From NCBI GenBank assembly GCA_900549215.1, contig URNJ01000040.1, positions 1 to 12,790 on the forward strand: a stretch of DNA of 12,790 bases. Direction: 5' to 3'. Origin of the DNA: an uncultured Collinsella sp. GTDB lineage: Bacteria; Actinomycetota; Coriobacteriia; Coriobacteriales; Coriobacteriaceae. Positions 7,335 to 12,790 of this stretch are shown here, piece after piece. Within the stretch, counting starts at the first letter, position 1. Every line of letters begins with the position of its first letter. The notes under the pieces were generated by a model. It did not search any database. It saw nothing but the letters and a program-made list of their open reading frames with translations, and was not told the DNA's origin. The translations under genes and the position numbers were made by a program.

Positions 7335-8403
7335 CGGCTGCCACCTCCTTCTTGGAAGCAAAGCGGTCCTTAATGCGTGCGAAGAACGCCTTGAGCTGTG
7401 GGTTGTTAGTAAAGACCATGACCAGGATCAGCACGATGGCATAGATGAGCATGCGGTAGTCCGAGAACTGACGGAGCAGCTCGGGAAGCACCGTGAGCAG
7501 CGCCGCGGCGATAACGGAGCCGCGCATATTGCCCAGGCCGCCCAGGACCACGAACACCAGAATGAGAATCGACGTGTTGAAGTCGAACTTGGTGGCGGAA
7601 AGCTGCGAGAAGTTACCGCCGAAGAGGGCTCCGGCAGCACCGGCGAGAGCAGCGGAAACCACGAAGGCGATCATGCGGTACTGGGTGACGGAGATGCCCA
7701 CAGACTCGGCAGCGATCTTGTTGTCGCGCACGGCAATAATGGCACGACCGGTACGGCTGCGAACCAGGTTGAGTACAATCACGAGCGCGACCATAACCAA
7801 GATAGCGCCGGCAAGGAAGGTCGAATAGGTCGACACGCCCGATGCGCCCTGGGCGCCCTTGATGATGGCGGTGCCGTCCTCGAGCAGGTGCAGGTCATCG
7901 ATCGTGGAGTTGCCCGTGATGTTAAAGATCACGTGCAGGCCGCGGGAATCGACGCCCACGATAAGGCAAGTGACGATCTCTTTGATGATCTCGCCAAAGG
8001 CCAGGGTCACGATGGCCAGATAGTCGCCGCTCAGGCGCAGGACCGGGATACCGATCAAGAAGCCCAAGATGGCAGCGGCGATAGCGCCGACCACGATGCT
8101 GATGATCAGACGCATCGGATCGGACGGAACGGTGCTCTCCAGCGCGACGGCAGTGACGATGCCCGTGTAGGCACCGACACTCATAAAGCCCGCATGGCCC
8201 AGCGACAGGTCGCCCGCGATGCCGACGACGAGGTTGAGGGAGATGGCCATGACGATATAGGCCGTGATGGGAACCAGCTGACCGGCGATCATGCGCGGGA
8301 TCATGTGGTTGGACTGCATAAAGAACACGATGGCGAACGCCACGATGCACATGGCGTACGTGACAAAGTCGTGACGCGTCTGCTTGTCTTTAAGAAACTT
8401 CAT
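7324..8403 (-). CDS. livM: Branched-chain amino acid ABC transporter permease LivM
   Basis: The 359-residue integral membrane protein forms half of the transport channel with LivH. About nine hydrophobic segments are visible (roughly 13-29, 40-63, 72-88, 99-121, 128-150, 196-214, 244-263, 279-310, 318-331). Family motifs are GDLSLGHAGFMSVGAYTG (64-81) and the cytoplasmic coupling loop RAIIAVRDNKIAAESVGI (220-237), which should dock on the ATPases. A loop at 151-195 probably faces outward. ATG at 8401-8403 is chosen with AGGTGA 5 nt upstream; GTG at 8410-8412, directly after the livH stop, is an alternative adding three residues. Confidence 0.95.
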   Translation of the reverse strand: MKFLKDKQTRHDFVTYAMCIVAFAIVFFMQSNHMIPRMIAGQLVPITAYIVMAISLNLVVGIAGDLSLGHAGFMSVGAYTGIVTAVALESTVPSDPMRLIISIVVGAIAAAILGFLIGIPVLRLSGDYLAIVTLAFGEIIKEIVTCLIVGVDSRGLHVIFNITGNSTIDDLHLLEDGTAIIKGAQGASGVSTYSTFLAGAILVMVALVIVLNLVRSRTGRAIIAVRDNKIAAESVGISVTQYRMIAFVVSAALAGAAGALFGGNFSQLSATKFDFNTSILILVFVVLGGLGNMRGSVIAAALLTVLPELLRQFSDYRMLIYAIVLILVMVFTNNPQLKAFFARIKDRFASKKEVAADAQ

Positions 8404-8412
8404 AACGCTCAC

Positions 8413-9294
8413 CTACACCTTCTCGGGGACGTACTTGCCCAAGAGGCCGGCAGGCTTGACGAGCAGGACGATGATCAAAACACCAAAGACGATGGAGTTG
8501 GCAAGGCTCGTGGAAATGTAAGCCTGCGCCATCGCCTCGATGATGCCGATGAGAATGCCACCGACAAAGGCGCCGGGGATGGAGCCGATGCCACCGAAGA
8601 CAGCGGCGTCGAAGGCCTTGATGCCAGGCATGGCACCCGTCGTGGGCTGCAGCACCGGCGAGTAGGAGCACAGCAGCACGCCGGCGATGGCGGCAAGGGC
8701 AGAGCCGATGGCAAACGTCATCGAAATGGTGCGGTTGACGTTGATGCCCATGAGCTGAGCGGCAGCCTTGTCCTCGGACACGGCGCGCATGGCCTTGCCC
8801 ATCTTGGTCTTACCTGTAAAGAACATCAGGCCGGCCATGATAACCAGGCAGGCGACGATGGTGACGAGCGAAACGGCGCTTACGTTGAACTTGGCCAAGA
8901 ACTCCGGCACCTGGAAGGTGACGAGCGAAGTGAAGTTCTTGGGCGTGGCGCCCCACAGAAGCTGCGCGGCGTTCTGCAGGAAGTAAGACACGCCGATGGC
9001 CGTGATGAGCACGCTGAGCGGCGGCGCCTGACGCAGCGGCTTATAGGCCAGACCCTCAATGAGAACACCGAGAACCGTGCAGGCCACGCAAGAGAGAACT
9101 ACAGATGCCCAGCCCGGGAGGCCAAGATACGACGTGGCGCAGAACGAGACATAGGCACCGACCATGATGACATCGCCGTGAGCGAAGTTCAGCATCTTGG
9201 CGATACCGTAGACCATGGTGTAGCCCAACGCGATGATGGCGTAGACGCTGCCCATGGACAGGCCGTTGACCAGGTATTGGATAAAGACCGTCAT
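8413..9294 (-). CDS. livH: Branched-chain amino acid ABC transporter permease LivH
   Basis: The 293-residue membrane protein is the second channel subunit. Conserved LivH features are NGLSMGSVYAIIALGYTMVYG (10-30), LNFAHGDVIMVGAY (35-48), the cytoplasmic loop GKAMRAVSEDKAAAQLMGI (166-184) and GIKAFDAAVFGGIGSIPGA (224-242). About eight hydrophobic segments are seen. The start at 9292-9294 is preferred because AAAGGGGG lies 9 nt upstream; an ATG three codons earlier abuts that site with no spacing. The gene is 139 bp from the binding-protein gene and ends right next to livM. Confidence 0.95.
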   Translation of the reverse strand: MTVFIQYLVNGLSMGSVYAIIALGYTMVYGIAKMLNFAHGDVIMVGAYVSFCATSYLGLPGWASVVLSCVACTVLGVLIEGLAYKPLRQAPPLSVLITAIGVSYFLQNAAQLLWGATPKNFTSLVTFQVPEFLAKFNVSAVSLVTIVACLVIMAGLMFFTGKTKMGKAMRAVSEDKAAAQLMGINVNRTISMTFAIGSALAAIAGVLLCSYSPVLQPTTGAMPGIKAFDAAVFGGIGSIPGAFVGGILIGIIEAMAQAYISTSLANSIVFGVLIIVLLVKPAGLLGKYVPEKV

Positions 9295-9340
9295 GTTCCA
9301 CATCCCCCTTTCGAATAGGTTTCCAGTAAATGTATGAAAC

Positions 9341-9360
9341 AGGGACGTTACATCGTCCCT
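9341..9360 (-). other. Small hairpin in the gap before livH
   Basis: AGGGACG and CGTCCCT form a perfect 7-bp stem with a 6-nt loop. With the longer hairpin at 9371-9402 it fills the only sizeable gap inside the operon (9295-9433). It has only a weak GTTTC tail on the minus strand, so it is more likely an attenuator, processing or mRNA-stability element than a full terminator. Confidence 0.55.
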
Positions 9361-9370
9361 AGATACCAAG

Positions 9371-9402
9371 CAAGCAGGGAAGGCCAAAACCTCCCCTGCT
9401 TG
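9371..9402 (-). other. Hairpin downstream of the substrate-binding protein 1 gene
   Basis: Bases 9371-9383 pair with 9390-9402 (13 bp with one mismatch, loop of 6). It starts about 30 bp after the binding-protein stop codon. No U-run follows on the minus strand. Such 3' stem-loops after periplasmic binding-protein genes often protect the upstream message (family knowledge); that role here is inferred. Confidence 0.6.
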
Positions 9403-9433
9403 GGATCAAAACCGCTCTATGTAAGGCGGCCAA

Positions 9434-10621
9434 TTAGGCCTGTACGTACTTGCCGTCGGTAATGACGTACGCCGTGGGCTCCTTCTGGACCTGGCCCTTA
9501 TCGTTCCAGGTGAGCTTGCCAGTCAGACCGTCAACGGTAATGTTGCGCATAGCCTCGGGAAGCTTCTCGGCAACCTCGGTCGGGTCGGCGTCAGCACCCA
9601 GGCCGGCTTCCTTGAGGGCCTCGACCACCGCATGCACGCCGTCGTAGGCGTCGGCGGCAAACTGGTCGGGGGTATCGCCGTACTTATCCTTGTAAGCGTT
9701 AACGAAGTCGGCGTTCTTCTCGTCATCGGCGGAAAACGGGGTCATGAGCAGCAGACCCTCGGCCAGAGAGGTGTCGAAACCTTCCACGCCCAGGATACCG
9801 TCCATACCGTCGCAGCCCATCATCTTGACGTCGTAGCCCATGTCCTTGGCGTTCTTGAGCAGGACGGATGCGGGCGTGTAGTAGATCGGTGCAAAAATCA
9901 TGGTGGCGCCGGCCTGCTTTGCCTTGGTCAGCTGGTTGGTAAAGCTCGTGGCGGAGTCGTCCTTAAAGGTCTCCTCGTCGACGATCTCGAGCTTGGACTT
10001 AGCGGCCTGGGCCTTAAAAGAATCTGCGATGCCCGAAGAATAGGCGTCGCCGGAGTTATAGAACAGCACGAACTTCTCGTTCGCATACTTCTGCGCCAGG
10101 AACTTGGCAGCGTTGACACCCTGGTTGGGGTCGGTGAAGCAAACCTGGAAGACGCAATCCTTGCCCTTGGTAACGTCCTCGGAGGACGCGGACGGGGTGA
10201 TCATGAACGTCTCGGGGTCGTTACCGCACTCTGCGGCAACGGCAACCGACGCACCCGTGGTGGTCGGGCCGACGAGGGCCTGCATGCCCCAGTCGAGCAG
10301 GGTGTTAAAGGCGTTGACGGCCTTCTCGCCGTCAGCCTGGTCGTCCTCGGCCTTGCTGACAAGCGGCAGCTCCTTGGTCGAGAAATCCTTGCAGCCAAGC
10401 TCGACAGCCTGGGTAACGGACTTGCCGTAGGACGCGTTGGCGCCGGTCAGCGGGCCGATGGTGCCGATCTTAAACGAAGCGTCGCCCGAAGCGGAACCGC
10501 TGTCGCCGCCGTTGGAGGAGCAGCCAGCTAGAATGGACATCGCCCCCAGACCTGCTGCGCTCGCGATAACGCTCCTGCGATTCATAACAGGGTTCAATGA
10601 CTTACCGGTGAGGCTCGACAT
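9434..10621 (-). CDS. Branched-chain amino acid ABC transporter substrate-binding lipoprotein 1 (LivJ/K-like)
   Basis: The 395-residue exported lipoprotein has a signal with a twin-arginine motif NRRSVI (14-19), a hydrophobic stretch and lipobox LAGC with lipidated Cys34, then a Gly/Ser-rich tether (35-48). The rest is a Leu/Ile/Val-binding (periplasmic binding protein type 1) fold: FKIGTIGPLTGANASYG (50-66), ALVGPTTTGASVAV (115-128), ITPSASS (141-147), FYNSGDAYSSG (187-197) and FAPIYYTPASVLLKNA (243-258). It catches the ligand outside the membrane and feeds LivHM. Five further Cys (77, 132, 156, 161, 270) lie in the mature part. The start has AGAGGAGA 5 nt upstream. It is a close paralogue of binding protein 2. 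The ligand could be another small amide or amino acid. Confidence 0.93.
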   Translation of the reverse strand: MSSLTGKSLNPVMNRRSVIASAAGLGAMSILAGCSSNGGDSGSASGDASFKIGTIGPLTGANASYGKSVTQAVELGCKDFSTKELPLVSKAEDDQADGEKAVNAFNTLLDWGMQALVGPTTTGASVAVAAECGNDPETFMITPSASSEDVTKGKDCVFQVCFTDPNQGVNAAKFLAQKYANEKFVLFYNSGDAYSSGIADSFKAQAAKSKLEIVDEETFKDDSATSFTNQLTKAKQAGATMIFAPIYYTPASVLLKNAKDMGYDVKMMGCDGMDGILGVEGFDTSLAEGLLLMTPFSADDEKNADFVNAYKDKYGDTPDQFAADAYDGVHAVVEALKEAGLGADADPTEVAEKLPEAMRNITVDGLTGKLTWNDKGQVQKEPTAYVITDGKYVQA

Positions 10622-10642
10622 GCGGCTCTCCTCTCAGATCTC

Positions 10643-10688
10643 GTCGGGTTTCGGTTACCCGACAGGCCATCCTTCGCCGTGTTCGGCG
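10643..10688 (-). promoter_or_regulatory. Two leader hairpins ahead of substrate-binding protein 1
   Basis: CGCCG-tgtt-CGGCG (10675-10688) and GTCGGGT-ttcggtt-ACCCGAC (10643-10663) are perfect stems in the presumed 5' leader. The second ends about 8 nt before the Shine-Dalgarno. I recognise no known riboswitch; they may affect mRNA stability or ribosome access. Confidence 0.45.
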
Positions 10689-10727
10689 TTCGCAAAATAG
10701 TAGACGCTTTAGTTAAGGAAAGTGGCG

Positions 10728-10757
10728 ATTATTTCAACTTTTCTTTGGATTTGTTCA
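10728..10757 (-). promoter_or_regulatory. Candidate promoter for substrate-binding protein 1 and the livHMGF genes
   Basis: On the minus strand TGAACA (10752-10757) and AATAAT (10728-10733) are 18 nt apart, matching 4 of 6 and 5 of 6 consensus positions. They sit in a marked A/T island (28 G or C in the 100 bases 10731-10830) within otherwise GC-rich DNA. The leader would be about 100 nt. Other pairs in this A/T-rich stretch are possible. The rest of the 271-bp gap holds inverted repeats only. Confidence 0.4.
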
Positions 10758-10892
10758 TTTATCCATAATTCTGCGTATTTCTATTACTTTATGCAGTATT
10801 GCCACTTTATTCTGTAAAAGTAATGTTTCCATTCTGTTACAGGCGTCCCTGCCCTGAATAAAACAGCCTCACCGGTCGTGCTTTATGCGCAC

Positions 10893-12059
10893 TTAGGCGG
10901 CGATGTACTTGCCGTCCTGAATCACATAGGCCGTAGCGGGCTTCTCGACTTGGCCTTCGTCGTTCCACGTGAGCTTGCCCGTCAGGCCCTCGATCTTGAT
11001 CTTGCGCATGGCCTTGGCAAGGTCGCCGGCAATGTCGGCACCGTCGGCCGTAAGGTCGATGCCCGCTTTATCGATAGCCTCGACGATTGCGTGGACGCAA
11101 TCGTAGGCGTCGGCGGCAAACTGGTTAGGCGTCTCGTCGTAGGCATCCTTATAGGCCTTGACGAAGTCGGCATTCTTCTCGTCGTCAGCCGAAAACGGGG
11201 TCATGAGCAGTACGCCCTCGGCAAGAGAGGTATCGAAACCTTCCACAGAGAGCAGGCCGTCCATGCCGTCGGTACCCATGAGGGTCATGTCGTAGCCCAT
11301 GTCCTTGGCGTTCTTGAGCAAAACGGACGCCGGCGTGTAGTAGATCGGCGCAAAGATGAGCGTGGCGCCGGCCTCCTTGGCCTTGGTGAGCTGGTTGGTA
11401 AAGCTCGTGGAAGAGTCGTCCTTAAAGGTCTCGGTATCGACGATGTCGAGCTTGGACGCCTTGGCCTGCTCGGCAAAAGCGTCGGCAACGCCCGAGCTAT
11501 ACGTATCGCCGGAGTTGTAGAACAGGGCGATCTTGGCATCCGCGTACTTCTCGGCCAAGAACTTCGCGGCGCTGGCGCCCATGGTGGGATCGGTGAAGCA
11601 AACCTGGAAAACCGTGGTCTTATCCTTGGTAACGTCGAGCGACGAGGCCGAAGGCGTGACCATGAGCATATCGTCGGCGATCTCGCCCGAGACAGCGACG
11701 GCGGCACCGGTGGTGACGGGGCCGACGAGCGCCTGCATGCCCCAGTCGCACAAGGTATTGAAGGCGTTGATGGCCTTCTCGCCGTCAGCGACGTCATCCT
11801 CAGACTTAAGCGAGAGTTTGAGGTCCTTGGTCGAAAAATCCTTGGCGGCGAGCTTGGCACCCTTCTCGGCCGAAACGCCATAGGTTGCCGCGGCGCCGGT
11901 CAGAGGGCCGATGACACCGATCTTGAAGGTCTTGCCGTCATCGGCGGAGCCGCCGTCCGAGCCACCCGACGAGCAACCAGCGAGTGCCGCGGTGCTACCG
12001 AGCGCCGCGGCGCCAGCCAAGAAACTCCTGCGGTTAAGTACGTTGTTGATGCTAAACAT
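10893..12059 (-). CDS. Branched-chain amino acid ABC transporter substrate-binding lipoprotein 2 (LivJ/K-like)
   Basis: The 388-residue lipoprotein has signal NRRSFL (9-14, matching the twin-arginine consensus), a hydrophobic stretch, lipobox LAGC with Cys29 and a Gly/Ser/Asp tether (30-43). The mature part is the same type 1 binding fold as its neighbour, and the two are near-identical over blocks such as TSFTNQLTKAK (218-228) and MTPFSADDEKNADFV (286-300). Differences cluster in the N-terminal third and the C-terminal helix region. It has only three extra Cys (104, 154, 321). The start at 12059 was chosen over 12125 because AAGGGGGA lies just upstream and the signal peptide then begins normally. 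It is the first gene of the liv locus; a candidate promoter lies upstream. Its own terminator is not clear: a weak bulged hairpin followed by GTTTTATT sits near 10857-10880. Confidence 0.93.
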   Translation of the reverse strand: MFSINNVLNRRSFLAGAAALGSTAALAGCSSGGSDGGSADDGKTFKIGVIGPLTGAAATYGVSAEKGAKLAAKDFSTKDLKLSLKSEDDVADGEKAINAFNTLCDWGMQALVGPVTTGAAVAVSGEIADDMLMVTPSASSLDVTKDKTTVFQVCFTDPTMGASAAKFLAEKYADAKIALFYNSGDTYSSGVADAFAEQAKASKLDIVDTETFKDDSSTSFTNQLTKAKEAGATLIFAPIYYTPASVLLKNAKDMGYDMTLMGTDGMDGLLSVEGFDTSLAEGVLLMTPFSADDEKNADFVKAYKDAYDETPNQFAADAYDCVHAIVEAIDKAGIDLTADGADIAGDLAKAMRKIKIEGLTGKLTWNDEGQVEKPATAYVIQDGKYIAA

Positions 12060-12113
12060 GGTGTCCCCCTTTTCGCTGGCCGCGGTGCGACCGTCTTGCG
12101 GTACAGGGCAAAC

Positions 12114-12143
12114 CTTATGGTGCAAACGTTGACAGTTTGTTAC
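12114..12143 (-). promoter_or_regulatory. Candidate promoter of the liv locus (binding protein 2)
   Basis: On the minus strand GTAACA (12138-12143) and CATAAG (12114-12119) are 18 nt apart; each matches 4 of 6 consensus positions. The start would be near 12107, giving a leader of about 48 nt. Support comes from position and from the operator-like sequence in the spacer. Confidence 0.35.
12121..12134. promoter_or_regulatory. LacI/CcpA-type operator-like sequence
   Basis: TGCAAACGTTGACA is an imperfect palindrome centred on CG. It differs at one position from the Gram-positive catabolite-responsive element consensus TGWNANCGNTNWCA. It fills the spacer of the candidate liv promoter, where a bound repressor would block transcription. 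CAAAC-gttgaca-GTTTG overlaps it. Confidence 0.4.
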
Positions 12144-12249
12144 GGAAGTTCGTTTGTAGCGAGCGTGTTTCCAATGTTTCCGCAGCGTTTCGGGGGTGCC
12201 GTTTTGTGCGACTCCTGTTGCCTGGCGAGCACGCGCCCTCGGTTCACGC

Positions 12250-12255
12250 TAGAAT
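12250..12255 (+). promoter_or_regulatory. Candidate hom promoter (-10 TAGAAT)
   Basis: TAGAAT matches 5 of 6 positions of the -10 consensus. No convincing -35 is seen at 16-18 nt. The leader of about 48 nt contains AACC-tttaagc-GGTT (a small hairpin) and ends in a strong Shine-Dalgarno. The remainder of 12060-12309 shows no gene. Confidence 0.4.
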
Positions 12256-12309
12256 GCACTCAACCTTTAAGCGGTTAATCCATCCATGAGATGCACGAAG
12301 GAGCTATCT

Positions 12310-12790
12310 ATGAGCGAACCCCTGCGCACCGTGAACGTCGGCCTCATCGGTCTGGGAACCGTCGGCGGCGGCGTGGCCCGTCTGATCAAGAGCCACCACG
12401 ATGAGTACCTGGCCGCCTACGGCATCGACCTTAAGCTGACCCGCGCCTGCGCGCTTGCCTGGGAGCAGGCCGAAGCCGCCGGTATTGAGCGCGAGGCCTT
12501 TACGAGCGACTGGCACGACGTCGTCACCGACCCCGCCGTCGACATCGTCGTCGAGCTCATCGGCGGTGAGCACCCCGCGACCGAAATCTTCACCACCGCC
12601 TTCGAGAACGGCAAGCACGTCGTCTCTGCCAACAAGGCCCTGCTGGGCCGTCACGTCGAGACGCTTGCCGAGAAGGCACGCGCGTGCGGCGTGCAGATTA
12701 AGTGCGAGGCCAGCTGCGGCGGTGGCATCCCCATCGTGAGCACGCTCGAGCATGACCTGGTGGGCAACAAGATCCTGACCATCGCCGGCA
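12310..12790 (+). CDS. hom: Homoserine dehydrogenase (N-terminal part)
   Basis: The first 160 residues are present and the frame runs off the right edge. They form the NAD(P)-binding domain: GLIGLGTVGGGV (11-22), VVELIGG (80-86), GKHVVSANKALL (101-112, with the conserved Lys109) and EASCGGGIPIV (133-143, where many homologues have Val or another small residue instead of Cys136). The enzyme reduces aspartate semialdehyde to homoserine, the branch point to threonine, isoleucine and methionine. AAGGAG lies 6 nt before the ATG. It is divergent from the liv locus. Whether a C-terminal ACT regulatory domain follows cannot be seen. Confidence 0.95.
   Translation, partial: MSEPLRTVNVGLIGLGTVGGGVARLIKSHHDEYLAAYGIDLKLTRACALAWEQAEAAGIEREAFTSDWHDVVTDPAVDIVVELIGGEHPATEIFTTAFENGKHVVSANKALLGRHVETLAEKARACGVQIKCEASCGGGIPIVSTLEHDLVGNKILTIAG

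Larger units (their letters stand above)
10604..10876. repeat. 12-bp perfect inverted repeat flanking the gap between binding-protein genes
   Basis: ACCGGTGAGGCT at 10604-10615 is the exact reverse complement of AGCCTCACCGGT at 10865-10876. The first copy is in codons 3-6 of binding protein 1, the second about 17 bp beyond the stop of binding protein 2. A smaller nested repeat, AAAGTGGC (10719-10726) and GCCACTTT (10801-10808), lies inside. In a read-through RNA the long arms could pair across the start region. Confidence 0.55.

Noticed and set aside
5670..9318. Very long plus-strand open frames (567 and 739 codons) opposite the liv genes
   Set aside because: They are rich in His, Asp, Gly and Arg, lack ribosome sites and family motifs, and mirror the GC-biased codons of the well-supported livF, livG, livM and livH genes.
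10602..10670. 22-codon minus-strand ORF overlapping the start of binding protein 1, resembling the recJ leader ORF
   Set aside because: GAAGG directly abuts its ATG with no spacing, so it lacks a usable ribosome site; the overlap alone is weak evidence.
12166..12181. Repeated TGTTTCC in the hom upstream region
   Set aside because: Two copies of a 7-mer at short distance are too little to call an operator or repeat array.
9632..12278. Plus-strand frames of 299 and 466 codons opposite the two binding-protein genes
   Set aside because: They resemble each other only because the binding-protein genes are paralogues; they are shadows of genes with clear lipoprotein signals and binding folds.

Overview
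The window looks like chromosomal DNA of a high-GC, low-oxygen actinobacterium of the Coriobacteriia, most likely Collinsella or a close relative. The assignment is inference. It rests on the GC-rich third positions, strong AGGAGG-type ribosome binding sites, a RecJ exonuclease fused to a helicase, and twin-arginine lipoprotein substrate-binding proteins. No rRNA or other marker gene is present to confirm it. I see no CRISPR array, tRNA, transposase, phage gene or integrase.

Layout. (1) 1-2802, minus strand: a RecJ-type single-strand exonuclease continuous with a RecQ-like SF2 helicase, cut by the left edge inside helicase motif VI. (2) 2803-3078: a divergent promoter region with a candidate short upstream ORF. 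(3) 3079-4077, plus strand: a bile acid:sodium symporter (BASS) family membrane carrier. (4) 4108-5586, minus strand: a two-gene operon, cutC followed by a GalT/HIT-like DUF4931 protein. (5) 5645-5752: a long perfect inverted repeat directly abutting a strong intrinsic terminator. (6) 5760-12059, minus strand: a complete branched-chain or hydrophobic amino acid ABC transport locus. Its order of transcription is substrate-binding protein 2, substrate-binding protein 1, livH, livM, livG, livF, then the terminator. (7) 12060-12309: a divergent regulatory region. (8) 12310-12790, plus strand: the N-terminal part of homoserine dehydrogenase, cut by the right edge.

How it works together. The liv locus encodes two paralogous lipoproteins that probably deliver ligands to one LivHMGF transporter. 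The four transporter genes are tightly packed: stop and start codons abut or overlap and each start has its own Shine-Dalgarno sequence. Hairpins after the binding-protein gene 1 and a structured leader before it suggest that binding proteins and permease are expressed at different levels. Homoserine dehydrogenase, on the route to threonine and hence isoleucine, is transcribed divergently.

Most of the window is conventional. The parts most worth checking are the RecJ-helicase fusion, the CutC/DUF4931 pairing, the 23-bp inverted-repeat element, the 12-nt complementarity between the binding-protein 2 3' flank and the binding-protein 1 start, and a cre/LacI-like operator inside the putative binding-protein 2 promoter. 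I did not find a clearly new multi-gene system.
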